64,000 bases of DNA from Paenibacillus sp. HW567 (GCF_000374185.1 NZ_KB910518.1:5485003-5549002), one strand, 5' to 3'; shown: positions 33,925-43,922, counted from the first letter of the stretch. Notes: generated from the letters alone by a model not told the origin. Program-made: numbers and translations.

Positions 33925-34758
33925 TTACTCTGTCTCTTCCGCTATTTCAACCGCCGGCTCCCGGCTATCTTGATCATGCAGCACATATTTGCCGAAAATG
34001 CGGCTGTAGCGCTCCCCGTACCGCTTCGCAAGCTCAGGCCCCATGTCCTCCTCCAGCTCGAAGAGCACCATTTCCTGTGCAAAGTGGTTCAGCAGCAGCT
34101 CCACAAGCACCGGATGCTCAGTGATGACCGCCTGCGCGGTACCATCCTCATACCGCATGCCCAGCATGCACCAGGCCCGGTCGATGACAAAAGAAAACTT
34201 CCGTCCCCCGCTTCTGCCCGGCTTCCCGCTAAGCGGCGGCCATGCCGGATAGGGAGCCGGAGCGGCGTTGCCGCCGTCAAAGGCCCACAGCAGCTTCACC
34301 CCGCGCTTCTCCGCCTGCTCAAGCTCGCTGCGCAGCAATGAGGCTTCCTCCCGCCATACATCGACTACAATTTCCTGACCGGCCAGATTAAGCTGGCGGA
34401 TCAGCGCCCCCAGCACATTGCGGTCACCCTCCACATTGTAGAAGGACGGGCTGACCGGTCCGCCGCGCGGCATTTCACTCTCCATATATGCCAGCGAAGC
34501 CTGTACCCGGCCGGAAATCATTGTCGCCAGCTCCTCCGGGTCCAGCACGCTATAGCGCGCCGGCTCCCCTTCACCGCATCTTACATATCCTTGCTGAGTC
34601 AAGCGCTGAAGCGCCGCATATACGTTGGATCTCGATACTCCGAGCTGTTTTGCCACTTCGTAGCCCGAAGCCTGGCCTTTGGTGGCCAGCTCGACCATGA
34701 TTTTGGATTCCATCTCCGTGAAACCCAAATTGCGCAAATGCAGCAGCAACTGTTCCAT
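33925..34758 (-). CDS. TrmB-family transcriptional regulator
   Basis: 277 aa. The N-terminal winged helix (GFTEMESKIMVELATKGQAS then GYEVAKQLGVSRSNVYAALQ) is a TrmB HTH, and the middle region with VDVWREEASLLRSELEQAEK belongs to the phospholipase-D-like regulatory domain that follows it in this family. Such regulators sense sugars or redox signals in archaea and bacteria; the ligand here is unknown. It follows the zinc-ribbon gene by 35 nt in the same direction and may share its transcript. ATG behind AGGGGGACAACATAG. Confidence 0.88.
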   Translation of the reverse strand: MEQLLLHLRNLGFTEMESKIMVELATKGQASGYEVAKQLGVSRSNVYAALQRLTQQGYVRCGEGEPARYSVLDPEELATMISGRVQASLAYMESEMPRGGPVSPSFYNVEGDRNVLGALIRQLNLAGQEIVVDVWREEASLLRSELEQAEKRGVKLLWAFDGGNAAPAPYPAWPPLSGKPGRSGGRKFSFVIDRAWCMLGMRYEDGTAQAVITEHPVLVELLLNHFAQEMVLFELEEDMGPELAKRYGERYSRIFGKYVLHDQDSREPAVEIAEETE

Positions 34759-34793
34759 CTATGTTGTCCCCCTAAGCTGACTGTAACTCCTGT

Positions 34794-35570
34794 CTAAATT
34801 TGCTCCGAGCCGCAGCGTGGGCACCACATCGAGCCCTTGGGCAGATCCGCCCGGCAGATCTGGCATTTCACAAGCTCGCGCACGCCGCCCTCGCTGACCG
34901 CCGCCTCTTCCTCCGGCTCGGTAGCCCGCCAATCCCGAATCCGGCGGTCCAGCTCAAGCTGTCTCTCACGTTCGCGTTCCAGCTCATCCGCCTCACGGCG
35001 TCCGCGTTCCTCCTCCTGGGCGGTTTCGAAATACTCCGGGGGCAGCTCCTCCTTCACAGGGGGCTTCTCCGTGTTTGACGCACGCAGATCGTGGCGCATG
35101 GCCAATTCCTTCTCGGCCTCTGTCAGCTCTTCTTCGCCGTAGTATTCATCCTCTTCCTCTTCATGCTTATGAACGATATGTACGTTCACTGCCGGCTCTT
35201 CTTTTCTCAGCGAGGGAGCAGGCTCCAGCTTGCGTCCGCAGTGCGGGCAGAAATTGGCTCCCAGAGTGACCACCTGCCCGCAGGCACAGAGCTGTTCATT
35301 CTTCAGGCCGGCAATCCGTGCGCGCAGTTCGTCAATCTGCTCCTGAAGCTTGAAGCAGCCCCGCGAGAGCTCCACCATTTTACCTTCAGCCTCAGACATA
35401 TCCCTGGAACGGTAGCCTTCATAGAAAAGCTTCCCCATCTTCATAAATTCAATTTCCATCTCGTGTTCAATATCAGAGATATGTCCGTTCAGCTTGCCGA
35501 TTTCCACCGAGCTTTGTGCTTTTTCACTCACCCGGCTGGCACCGTCTTTGATGCGCTTAAGTATATTCAT
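34794..35570 (-). CDS. Zinc-ribbon protein with coiled coils
   Basis: 258 aa. N-terminal coiled coil (residues about 1-90), a first zinc ribbon ACGQVVTLGANFCPHCGRK (CxC plus CxxC), a Glu-rich linker with long charged helix, and a second ribbon VKCQICRADLPKGSMWCPRC at the C-terminus. Proteins with this layout are common in Paenibacillus and Bacillus but unassigned; the ribbons may bind RNA, DNA or proteins. The ATG follows AAGGAGGAACTGCA. Likely co-transcribed with the TrmB regulator. Confidence 0.85.
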   Translation of the reverse strand: MNILKRIKDGASRVSEKAQSSVEIGKLNGHISDIEHEMEIEFMKMGKLFYEGYRSRDMSEAEGKMVELSRGCFKLQEQIDELRARIAGLKNEQLCACGQVVTLGANFCPHCGRKLEPAPSLRKEEPAVNVHIVHKHEEEEDEYYGEEELTEAEKELAMRHDLRASNTEKPPVKEELPPEYFETAQEEERGRREADELERERERQLELDRRIRDWRATEPEEEAAVSEGGVRELVKCQICRADLPKGSMWCPRCGSEQI

Positions 35571-35868
35571 TGCAGTTCCTCCTTCTCCAGAGTGAGAACA
35601 GGGCTGATTCGCAGCCCCGGTAATGGTTCAAGTTGCCCCTACGCTCCATGCTGAAGCGTAAAACGTGCTTCTATCATACCAAATGTCTCGAACAGATTCA
35701 TTAATACATACTTTATGTGTGCTAATACGCTGCCACTACCAAAATGTTTCTGTAAAATTATCCTGAACAAGCGGGGAGCCCCAGACTAATTTTGCTTCCA
35801 GGGCGGCACATGGAGTAAAATAAAGAAGCAATCAGTCACAACTAACGACGTAAACCGGGAGAGTCTCA

Positions 35869-36585
35869 GTGGAAGAAAATGATAGTACACAAGTTACGCT
35901 GAATCAGTTGCAGGTACATGTAAAGGATTTGCAAAAATGGCAGATGGGCGAGGATTTCGCCAAACAGGGTGAAGACTTCAAAGCGCTGCCGGCGCTCTAC
36001 CGCCATGCTCTGAATGAGCTTGAGAATAAAATTGATATCATTAAGACAGAGTGGCAGGTGCGCGACGGTTTCAGTCCGATTGAGCATGTCAAGTCACGCA
36101 TCAAGGAACCCAAGAGCATTCTGCAAAAAATGGAGCGCAAGGGCCATGAGTTCACCATAGAGAATATGGAGCAGCACATTCATGATATTGCAGGTATGCG
36201 TATCGTCTGTGCTTTTGTGAAGGATATCTACCGTCTGGTGGATCATCTGTGCGTACGCGAAGACATCCGGGTGCTGGAGATCAAGGACTATATCGCCAAT
36301 CCCAAGTCTAACGGCTATCAAAGTCTTCATGTCATTGTAGCCATTCCGCTCGTGCTGCTGGAAGGAACCCGCTGGGTGAAGGCGGAGATTCAGATACGTA
36401 CGCTTGCCATGGATTTCTGGGCCAGCATGGAGCATATTCTCTATTATAAATTCGACAAGCAGTTGCCTCCGCATGTTGCCGAAGAATTGAAGGAAGCCGC
36501 CCGCGCCGCCGATGAGCTGGATCAGAAGATGCTCCGCCTGCGCCGCGAAATTCTGGAGCTGACCGAAGGCCCCGCCAAGGAATAA
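35869..36585 (+). CDS. Small alarmone synthetase (YwaC/SasA/RelP type)
   Basis: 238-aa single-domain (p)ppGpp synthetase. HIHDIAGMRIVCAFVKDIYR, DYIANPKSNGYQSLHVIV and AEIQIRTLAMDFWASMEHI are the conserved RelA_SpoT nucleotidyltransferase motifs; no hydrolase or TGS/ACT domains. The sequence is closer to YwaC than to YjbM. It makes pppGpp/ppGpp from GTP/GDP and ATP, usually on cell-wall stress. GTG start behind GGGAGAGTCTCA. Monocistronic, with a strong terminator. Confidence 0.95.
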   Translation: MEENDSTQVTLNQLQVHVKDLQKWQMGEDFAKQGEDFKALPALYRHALNELENKIDIIKTEWQVRDGFSPIEHVKSRIKEPKSILQKMERKGHEFTIENMEQHIHDIAGMRIVCAFVKDIYRLVDHLCVREDIRVLEIKDYIANPKSNGYQSLHVIVAIPLVLLEGTRWVKAEIQIRTLAMDFWASMEHILYYKFDKQLPPHVAEELKEAARAADELDQKMLRLRREILELTEGPAKE

Positions 36586-36617
36586 TCGCTTCAGGAGGAG
36601 ACGGTCTTATACCATCT

Positions 36618-36667
36618 AAAAGGGCAGCACATGACAGCTTATTACCTGTTCATGTGCTGCCCTTTTC
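36618..36667 (+). terminator. Terminator of the alarmone synthetase gene
   Basis: AAAGGGCAGCACATGA pairs with TCATGTGCTGCCCTTT; long perfect stem followed by CTAA. Confidence 0.9.
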
Positions 36668-36866
36668 TAATATCGTCATTCTTAATAGACAATCGTTCTT
36701 CGGCTTATTCTGATGTCTCACCTTCATAGGACCACGCGATTTCGCCAGCCCAACATATTCTATCGGACAACCAATTCTATTAATCGTTCCATATGGGATG
36801 AATGACCGATCAAGGCCCTGACAGTAACGCAGGGCAGCAGCGAATTAATAAGGCATACAAATAACT

Positions 36867-36911
36867 GCCGCACCCTTCCCGACAGCCTCGCCGCATCTCC
36901 CAGGGTGCGGC
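36867..36911 (-). terminator. Terminator of the SNF2 helicase operon
   Basis: GCCGCACCCT (36867-36876) pairs with AGGGTGCGGC (36902-36911). It lies 15 nt beyond the stop of the gene at 36926. The T-tract is weak but the stem is long. Confidence 0.7.
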
Positions 36912-36925
36912 TGTCCTATTTAATT

Positions 36926-37708
36926 CTACAGCTTGCCCAGTGCCGCTGCCCGGCGGGCAGCCGCCTCAGCCACACGCCGCATGATAAGCGTCAGCCCTTC
37001 GGTGGCTCCCGGTGTCTGAGGCAGCAGGGCGGGCCAATTCTCCGCAGGCTCCGCTATCACCGGGGATACCGGGAACGGCCGGGCGGCAATCTCATGAAAC
37101 AGCGGCCCCGGCTGGTGAAGTGAGCCTTCGGCGGCGGCCTCAGCCAGCCACTCTCCCGAGGACACCGCAGGCCCCTTGCGCTCCAGGCGGGCCAGCTCTG
37201 CCGCCAGTGCACCGCCCGCCGGTCTGCCTGCTCCGGCCTCCGGGGCCTCTTCTTCCGCCCACAGGCCGAATACTCCCGCCAGCAGCTCCTCTTTGTCCAG
37301 GCCGCGCAGCGACAAGGCCAGCAGCGGCTCTTCGGATAGCTGCTGCTTGATCAGCTCCTGCAGCTCTGCCCGGGTTGCCGTTCCCTCACCCTGCTCATAG
37401 ACCGCTGTTTCCAGCTCCGCCGCTGCAGGCAGCACCCCCAGCCCCGCAAGCCTGTCGTTCAGTCTGCCTTGCAGCAGCTCATACAGTTCTCCCGGATGTG
37501 CGGCAAGCTCCCGCAGCACCTTATTCTTCCGCTCAGCCGGCCAAAGCGGAACTTCCAGAGTGAGAGCATACGCCGCTTCCCTGTCCCGGGCAGCAACGCC
37601 CGCCGTCTGCTTAGTCTGCATTACCGCAGCCTGCCCCGCTCCCTGAAGCTCCGTCGCCCGCAGCCTTCCGGGCACAATCTCCAGCCGCAGCTCAAGTGGT
37701 CCGCTCAT
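36926..37708 (-). CDS. Alanine/glutamate-rich protein of unknown function next to SNF2 helicase
   Basis: 260 aa, rich in Ala, Glu, Leu and Gly, largely helical, no Cys pairs and no membrane segment. SNF2-like helicases of this kind are often followed by a SWIM zinc-finger gene, but this protein lacks the SWIM Cys/His pattern, so it is something else or a highly diverged partner. It starts 33 nt after the helicase stop with AAGGAGGAGTGAACC before the ATG and ends at a terminator: one operon. Function unknown. Confidence 0.8.
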   Translation of the reverse strand: MSGPLELRLEIVPGRLRATELQGAGQAAVMQTKQTAGVAARDREAAYALTLEVPLWPAERKNKVLRELAAHPGELYELLQGRLNDRLAGLGVLPAAAELETAVYEQGEGTATRAELQELIKQQLSEEPLLALSLRGLDKEELLAGVFGLWAEEEAPEAGAGRPAGGALAAELARLERKGPAVSSGEWLAEAAAEGSLHQPGPLFHEIAARPFPVSPVIAEPAENWPALLPQTPGATEGLTLIMRRVAEAAARRAAALGKL

Positions 37709-37741
37709 GGTTCACTCCTCCTTTGTACTGATTATTTCCGG

Positions 37742-40700
37742 CTACATCCAGTCCTGGCCCTGCAGCTCAACCAGTTCCTTCAGCTCATGGTTGGACATTT
37801 CGGTCAGCCAGTGTTCACCGGAGCCAACGACCTGCTCCGACAGACTTTTTTTGCGTTCAATCAGCTCATCAATCCGCTCTTCCAGCGTTCCCTGGCAGAT
37901 CAGCTTATGCACCTGCACATTTCTGTGCTGGCCGATACGAAAAGCCCGGTCAGTCGCCTGATTCTCCACCGCCGGATTCCACCAGCGGTCATAGTGCAGC
38001 ACATGGTTGGCCCGGGTCAGATTCAAGCCCACACCCCCAGCCTTAAGCGAAAGCACGAAGAAGGAAGCGCCCTCCCCTTCCTGAAAAGCATGCACCATCT
38101 CATCCCGCTCCCGCTTGGAAACTCCGCCGTGCAGGAACAGCGGCGCTTTGCCGTACCTTCTTGCCAGCCGGCTGACCAGCAGCTCGCCCATTGTCACATA
38201 CTGGGTAAAAATAAGTGCAGATTCTCCAAGCTCGTTGATGCTGTCCAGCAGCTCGAACATCACTTCCATTTTGCCGGATTGCTCCGTGCGCACACTTCGC
38301 CCTTCATCCTTGCGGAAGAGTTGGGGATGATCGCAAATCTGCTTCAGCTTGGTCAGCGAGGACAACACCAATCCCCGGCGGGCCATGCCCGACCTCTCAC
38401 CGATTACACCGAGCATCTCATTAACCACACCCTGATACAGCGCTGCCTGCGTTTCACTCAATGTGCAATACGACTTCAGCTCCAGCTTCTCAGGAAGATC
38501 CTTGGAGATGTCCGGGTCGCTCTTCAGCCGCCGCAGCAGAAAAGGCGAAACAAGCCGATGCAGCTCCCGCAGCCGCTCTCCGCCCTCCCCGGAGACATAA
38601 CGCTGGCGGAAAAAATGATAAGTTCCCAGGTATCCCGGATTCAAGAAATGAAAAATCGACCACAGCTCACCCAGTCTGTTCTCCACCGGAGTCCCCGTCA
38701 TGGCAATGCGGTTCGGCGCCGTCAGCTTCATCACACTCTGCGCCTGCTTGGTGCGGTGATTCTTGATGTACTGCGCCTCATCCAGCACGACGGTTGACCA
38801 GCGCACACTCGCCAGATCCTCGCTGTCTCTGCCCGCCAGGTGATAGGTGGTCAATACGATCTCATGGCTGGCGGCAAGCTGGGCGAAGCCTGCTCCGCGG
38901 ACCCGCCGCCCTCCGTGATGGATGTGCAGGCTAAGCGAAGGCGCGAAGCGCTGCAGCTCCCGCTGCCAGTTCCCCAGAAGCGAGGTCGGGCAGAGAATCA
39001 GCACCGGCTCGTGCTTCTCATCCGGCGGAGCGTTCAGGGAGCGGTCCAGCAGGCAGGTAATCACCTGCACGGTTTTGCCCAGCCCCATATCATCGGCCAG
39101 ACAGACGCCGAACCCCAGTCCGCTCAGCGAAGCCAGCCATTGATAACCGCGCTCCTGATAAGGTCTCAGCGTCCCATGCAGAGCCTCCGGCACCGGACGC
39201 AGCGAAAGGTTCCGCAGCACATCGCCTTCCATAAGCGATGCGAGCAGGCCGGAGGTCTCCATTCCGGTGACCGACATCCCTTTCCAGAGACGCTCGTCGC
39301 CGTCTTCGGCTTCGAGCCTCATCCAATCCGCCGCCGTCATTTCTCCGTTTTCATTGCGTTTCATATATCGGAGCACCTGGCGGATCTCCTTCGGATCAAT
39401 CTCGATCCATTCCCCCCGGAACCGTACAAAAGGTACGCCGGCTTCCACCAAAGCACTTAGCTCCTCTTCGCTGATATCCGAATCTCCCAGGGATGCCTCG
39501 ATGCGGAAGGAGATCAACTGCTCCAGGCCAAGCGAAGCCTGAGCAGGGCCGTCTATCCCGCCGGGGGGCGGCTGCATCTTCATCTTCATGCCGACCCGCC
39601 GCCGGCCATCGCGGCTCCAGCGGGAAGGCATCTGCACCGTGATCCCCCGTTCGCGCAGCGGCTGCACGCTCTCCTTCAGGAAGAAATAGAGCCGCTCCGG
39701 CGCAAGCTCTACACCGCTCGGAGCCGGTACGCAGAGCGCACGCTGGATATCCGGCGATATTCTGCCTGCCCGGCCCAGAGCCGCAAGCAACTGCTGCTGG
39801 ATGTTGCGGTAGCGCTTGCCCCAGAGCGTAAATTCCCGTTCCCGGCTGCTCCAGATTGCCATTGCCGGAAGCCAGAATTCCCCTTCCTCGCGGCTCTCCA
39901 CCCAGAAGGAGAGCCGCCACTCTTCACTCTCGTCCGCCGGCGGCTCCAGACGCAGGCCAAGACTGAGCTGGCCGCTGCGCGCCTCCTCCGTCTCCGCATG
40001 AGGCACCTCATTGCCCGCTGTTCCGTTCACTGCGTTCAGAAGCTCCGCCACCTCCGCGGGAGTCCCCTGAACCGGGATATCCCGGCTGCCTGTAAGCAGG
40101 CTGTTCCACCACAGCTCCGTAAGCGGGGAATACCCGCGCCGGTAATTTGCCTTATACGGCGCAAGCTTTCCTTCATTCTCCGCCACGACCCGCTTGATCT
40201 CTGCCGTCATTACTGCCTGCAAAAAAGAATACAGCACATAAGCACCGGCATCCTCGCGTGAAGATAAATCTCCTTCCTCGGCCACATGAGTACCCAGCGC
40301 AAGCACCGGCATGGATGCCGCCATTTGCAGGAACAGCTCTTTGTCTGCCTCCTGACGAAAAGCCGGGGACCAGACGGCAGATGCCGCCTGCTCGCCGCCG
40401 CGCCGCCGCGAGCCTGCCTTCCTTGGCGGCAGCGCTCCGGGCACAATGCCGCCTGTGCCCATCAGCTCCAGCGCGAAGCGGGCCGCTGCCGCCCAATAGC
40501 GCAGCTCTCCTCCCGGCTCAATTCCCTGGTTGCGGCATAGCTGCTCATCCCAGCCGAGCAGCATTTCGAACGCGTCCTTCGGCGACAGGGCCAGCCCTTC
40601 AAGCGTGCGTCCCGGCACTCCCCGCCGCGTCGTCTTTCCTTCCGCCGAGGCGGCGGCCGGATATTTCACTTCCGTAAGCCGCAGCGCAGCACCTGCAAAA

Positions 40701-40831
40701 GGACGCCAGCCGCTCCGAAGCTCCAGCCGCTTGACTACACGCGTCCATGCATCCACCTTCGGCTCTGAAGTTTCACCGGAGAAGCAAAACAATACGTCCC
40801 CTAACCATATAGCATACAGATGCTTAATCAT
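37742..40831 (-). CDS. SNF2/RapA-family DEAD/DEAH helicase
   Basis: 1,029 aa. The N-terminal half (~500 aa) is an uncharacterised SNF2-associated region. The helicase core has Walker A DDMGLGKTVQVI, motif II VVLDEAQYIKN, motif III MTGTPVENRLGE, and in the second lobe ASFFVLSLKAGGVGLNLTRA and motif VI HYDRWWNPAVENQATDRAFR. Such bacterial SNF2 proteins remodel protein-DNA or polymerase complexes using ATP. ATG behind GGGAGATCATCA; first gene of a two-gene operon. Confidence 0.94.
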   Translation of the reverse strand: MIKHLYAIWLGDVLFCFSGETSEPKVDAWTRVVKRLELRSGWRPFAGAALRLTEVKYPAAASAEGKTTRRGVPGRTLEGLALSPKDAFEMLLGWDEQLCRNQGIEPGGELRYWAAAARFALELMGTGGIVPGALPPRKAGSRRRGGEQAASAVWSPAFRQEADKELFLQMAASMPVLALGTHVAEEGDLSSREDAGAYVLYSFLQAVMTAEIKRVVAENEGKLAPYKANYRRGYSPLTELWWNSLLTGSRDIPVQGTPAEVAELLNAVNGTAGNEVPHAETEEARSGQLSLGLRLEPPADESEEWRLSFWVESREEGEFWLPAMAIWSSREREFTLWGKRYRNIQQQLLAALGRAGRISPDIQRALCVPAPSGVELAPERLYFFLKESVQPLRERGITVQMPSRWSRDGRRRVGMKMKMQPPPGGIDGPAQASLGLEQLISFRIEASLGDSDISEEELSALVEAGVPFVRFRGEWIEIDPKEIRQVLRYMKRNENGEMTAADWMRLEAEDGDERLWKGMSVTGMETSGLLASLMEGDVLRNLSLRPVPEALHGTLRPYQERGYQWLASLSGLGFGVCLADDMGLGKTVQVITCLLDRSLNAPPDEKHEPVLILCPTSLLGNWQRELQRFAPSLSLHIHHGGRRVRGAGFAQLAASHEIVLTTYHLAGRDSEDLASVRWSTVVLDEAQYIKNHRTKQAQSVMKLTAPNRIAMTGTPVENRLGELWSIFHFLNPGYLGTYHFFRQRYVSGEGGERLRELHRLVSPFLLRRLKSDPDISKDLPEKLELKSYCTLSETQAALYQGVVNEMLGVIGERSGMARRGLVLSSLTKLKQICDHPQLFRKDEGRSVRTEQSGKMEVMFELLDSINELGESALIFTQYVTMGELLVSRLARRYGKAPLFLHGGVSKRERDEMVHAFQEGEGASFFVLSLKAGGVGLNLTRANHVLHYDRWWNPAVENQATDRAFRIGQHRNVQVHKLICQGTLEERIDELIERKKSLSEQVVGSGEHWLTEMSNHELKELVELQGQDWM

Positions 40832-41009
40832 TGATGATCTCCCATAACGTTTTTTTCTTCATCCCTTCATCTTATACGAAAAACCCCATATTTAAAAACC
40901 TTTCTGCATTTTTTCTGCAGATGATCTGCAAAAAAGCGAAAAATACAGGATTATGCAGTCTGCGCGGCCTAACCTGAGCGTTTCCCGTAAGGCACAGGAC
41001 AGCACAAAA

Positions 41010-41315
41010 ACAACGGCATTTCTGCCGCTATTTCTACACAAGCTCCCCGGCTCCCTCTCAACAACGGCACTTCTGCCGCTATTCCCACACAAACTCCCCG
41101 GCTCCCTCTCAACAACGGCATTTCTGCCGCTATTCCCACACAAACTCCCCAGCGCCCTCTCAACAACGGCACTTCTGCCGCTATTCCCACACAAACTCCC
41201 CAGCGGCCTCTCAACAACGGCATTTCTGCCGCTATTTCCACACAAACTCCCCAGCGCCCTCCCAACAACGGCATTTCTGCCGTTGCTCCCGCGCCAACTC
41301 CCCGGCAGCCTCCCC
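41010..41315. repeat. Six tandem copies of a 51-bp unit
   Basis: The unit starts ACAACGGCATTTCTGCCGCT and ends with CTCCCTCTCA or a close variant. Copies differ at a few positions. Each unit preserves the small palindrome CGGCA-NNNN-TGCCG. Because 51 is a multiple of three, both strands have an open frame over the array (17-residue repeats such as TTAFLPLFPHKLPSALS), but no ribosome site or known protein supports coding. The array lies between the SNF2 operon and the GH31 gene. Confidence 0.9.
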
Positions 41316-41397
41316 TCCACTAGGGGTATCCCCTCACCCTAAGCTCCGGCGCTCTTCAAACTCCCGTAAGTCCACATGAGCCAGCTCCTTCCACCAG

Positions 41398-43848
41398 CTA
41401 CATCTCCGCCGCACGAATATGCAGCTCCCCGCCTTCCGGATCATCAGCCACCTGGATAATAATCGCCCCTCTCTTTCCATCATAGGCCCAGCCGGAGCAC
41501 CCTTCCTTAAGCTGCTCCAGACTAATCTCGGCAAGCCCCTCCACCATAGCCGCCGTAAAGAACGGATAACAGAGAGTGAACCGCAGCGATTCTCTGCGCG
41601 GAACGTATTCACGCACGGCATACGACCAGCTCAGCCGCAATGTGCCCTCATCGCCGGCGGCCTGCACACTGATTTCCGCATACTGCCCTCTTTTGTAGCT
41701 GAAGCTGTGTCCATCATCCTCATAGAGGGTACAAGCGGCAGAGAACCCGCTTCGCGCCTCCGCCCCGTACAGATGAAAAATCAACGTTTCCTCCGTATCC
41801 TCCAGCGCATACTGCTTCAGCGGGCCTTCGACGACAAAGGTCCCCGCCTTGACATACATCGGCATAATCCGCAGCGGCGCAGCAGCCAGAATGTGGCGGC
41901 TGCCCTCATGAATCTCTCCGTCCCAGTAATCAATCCAGCGTCCCTCCGGCAAATACACGCAGCGGTGGTCCGTATCGGGGCGGTAGACGGGGGCGATCAG
42001 CACATTTTCCCCCAGCAGGAACTGGTCGCACAGATTGGTCACATGCGGGTCGCGCGGGTATTCCAGAACAAGCGGCCGGATTACAGGCAGGCCGCTCATC
42101 TCCGCTTCATGGAACAGGTTATATAAATGCGGCATCCAGCGGTAACGCAGGCCGATAAACTCCCGCAGAATTCCCTCCACCTCTTCCCCGAACGACCACG
42201 GCTCCTGGCGCAGCGTGCCAATAGAGGAATGATTGCGGCAATACGGGAAGAACACCCCCATCTGCGTCCAGCGCACCAAGAGCTGCGCGGAGGTATGGTG
42301 GGCGAACCCGCCGATATCCGGCCCGGAGAAGGCCAGCCCCGACAAGCCCATGTTCAGCACCATCGGCATCGCCATTGCCATATGCTCCCAGAAGCTGCGG
42401 TTGTCTCCCGTCCACACTGCGGCGTAACGCTGGATGCCGGCATAACCGGCCCGGGTCAGCACAAAAGGGCGCTCGCCGCCCATATGCTCCATCAGCCCCT
42501 CATACGTGGCCTTCGACATCATCATCCCGTACAGATTATGATACTCCTCATGCGTTAGAAGCCGCCCGTTGCCCGAATGCATCACATCGAGATCCATCGT
42601 CTTCGACTCATTGAATACCGCCGGCTCATTCATGTCATTCCAGATGCCCTGAATGCCAAGATCCGTATAGTACTTGTGCAGACCTCCCCACCATTCGGCG
42701 GTCCGGCTGTCGCTGAAATCGGGGAACGCGCTGATGCCCGGCCACACCTCCCCAAAGAAAATATCGCCCTCCAGACGGCGGCAAAAATGCTTCTCCAGCA
42801 CCCCCTGCTTATACACCTCAAATTGGGGGTCTTTTTTGACACCGGGGTCTACAATCGGCACAATCCGCACACCCAGCCCGCCAAGCTCGGCAATCATTTT
42901 GTCAGGCTCAGGGAAATTGACCGGATCAAAAGTAAAGACCCGGTACTCATCCATATAGTGGATGTCCAGATAAATCACGTCGCAGGGAATTTTTTTGTCC
43001 CGGAACGTCTGCGCAAGCTGCAGCACCTCCTGCTGATTCATATAGCTGTAGCGCGACTGGTGATAGCCGATGGCCCATTTGGGCGGAAGCGCAATCCGGC
43101 CGGTCAGCGAGGTGTATCTTTTGACCACATCCTTCATGTCAGGCCCGTTGATGAAATAGACATCATAAGCCATTGTAGAGCAGCCGATGGTAAACGCAAC
43201 CCCATGCGAGCGCATATCAAAATCACTCCGGCCCGGATTATCCAGAAACAAGCCATACGACAGACCGCCGTGCATATGAATCAGCAGAGGTATCGACTCA
43301 TAGAGCGCTTCGATCTCCGGCAGATGGGGCGCAAATACGTCCGTATTCCAGTTCGTATAACGCTCCCCGCGTTTATCCAGGAAGCTCGCCTTCTCTCCGA
43401 GTCCGTAAAAATGTGAATCCGGCTGCATATCATATTCCGCATGTCCCGCGCCCCGCGGATTCCAGCTCATCAGATTCTGCTGCATAATGATTGTGCCGTC
43501 CAATTTTTCCACCCGGAGCAGAAACGTGGTTTTCTCAATAATCAGCCGGATAGCCCCGGTTGTGAAGATCAACTGATTCTCGGCTTCCTTCACCGGGAAC
43601 AAATGCGGAATGCAGCTTTCCGCCAGCACCGCTTCGGTCGTTGTCAAATCAGGCGCCTGATCCCGAAACCCCTTCATCCGAAACAGATCATCGCTCAAAA
43701 AAACAAAAGCAATCCCCCCTCGCTCCCCGCGGCAAATATAAACATTCTCCTGGCATTGCCAGGAAACCAGACTGCCGGTTGTGCTCCAGGTCTCTTTTAT
43801 CACAAGCGGACCTATTTTCTCGGGGCGTATCGCCTCACTGCTCTCCAT
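41398..43848 (-). CDS. Glycoside hydrolase family 31 alpha-glucosidase
   Basis: 816 aa, typical GH31 length: beta-sandwich N-domain, (beta/alpha)8 catalytic barrel and proximal/distal beta domains. The catalytic nucleophile Asp is in QGIWNDMNEPAVF, the acid/base Asp in WTGDNRSFWEHM, and the substrate-shaping region AIGYHQSRYSYMNQQE is conserved. It cleaves alpha-linked glucosides, probably intracellular because no signal peptide is present. ATG behind GGGGGAAAGCGAGCT. Single gene, no sugar transporter nearby. Confidence 0.95.
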   Translation of the reverse strand: MESSEAIRPEKIGPLVIKETWSTTGSLVSWQCQENVYICRGERGGIAFVFLSDDLFRMKGFRDQAPDLTTTEAVLAESCIPHLFPVKEAENQLIFTTGAIRLIIEKTTFLLRVEKLDGTIIMQQNLMSWNPRGAGHAEYDMQPDSHFYGLGEKASFLDKRGERYTNWNTDVFAPHLPEIEALYESIPLLIHMHGGLSYGLFLDNPGRSDFDMRSHGVAFTIGCSTMAYDVYFINGPDMKDVVKRYTSLTGRIALPPKWAIGYHQSRYSYMNQQEVLQLAQTFRDKKIPCDVIYLDIHYMDEYRVFTFDPVNFPEPDKMIAELGGLGVRIVPIVDPGVKKDPQFEVYKQGVLEKHFCRRLEGDIFFGEVWPGISAFPDFSDSRTAEWWGGLHKYYTDLGIQGIWNDMNEPAVFNESKTMDLDVMHSGNGRLLTHEEYHNLYGMMMSKATYEGLMEHMGGERPFVLTRAGYAGIQRYAAVWTGDNRSFWEHMAMAMPMVLNMGLSGLAFSGPDIGGFAHHTSAQLLVRWTQMGVFFPYCRNHSSIGTLRQEPWSFGEEVEGILREFIGLRYRWMPHLYNLFHEAEMSGLPVIRPLVLEYPRDPHVTNLCDQFLLGENVLIAPVYRPDTDHRCVYLPEGRWIDYWDGEIHEGSRHILAAAPLRIMPMYVKAGTFVVEGPLKQYALEDTEETLIFHLYGAEARSGFSAACTLYEDDGHSFSYKRGQYAEISVQAAGDEGTLRLSWSYAVREYVPRRESLRFTLCYPFFTAAMVEGLAEISLEQLKEGCSGWAYDGKRGAIIIQVADDPEGGELHIRAAEM

Positions 43849-43922
43849 AGCTCGCTTTCCCCCTTCGTCTGTTGCGGCCTGCTAATACTTACATGTTGCC
43901 CAGATTGCCGGGAGTGCTATCC

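Noticed and set aside
37469-38797. 442-codon plus-strand frame over the SNF2 helicase
   Set aside because: Antisense shadow of the helicase, with low-complexity composition and no start site.
41010-41315. Array as a possible CRISPR
   Set aside because: Units are contiguous with no unique spacers, and no cas genes are present.
40892-41342. Open frames on both strands over the tandem array (129 and 142 codons)
   Set aside because: Both result from a 51-bp unit divisible by three; no ribosome site and no protein family.
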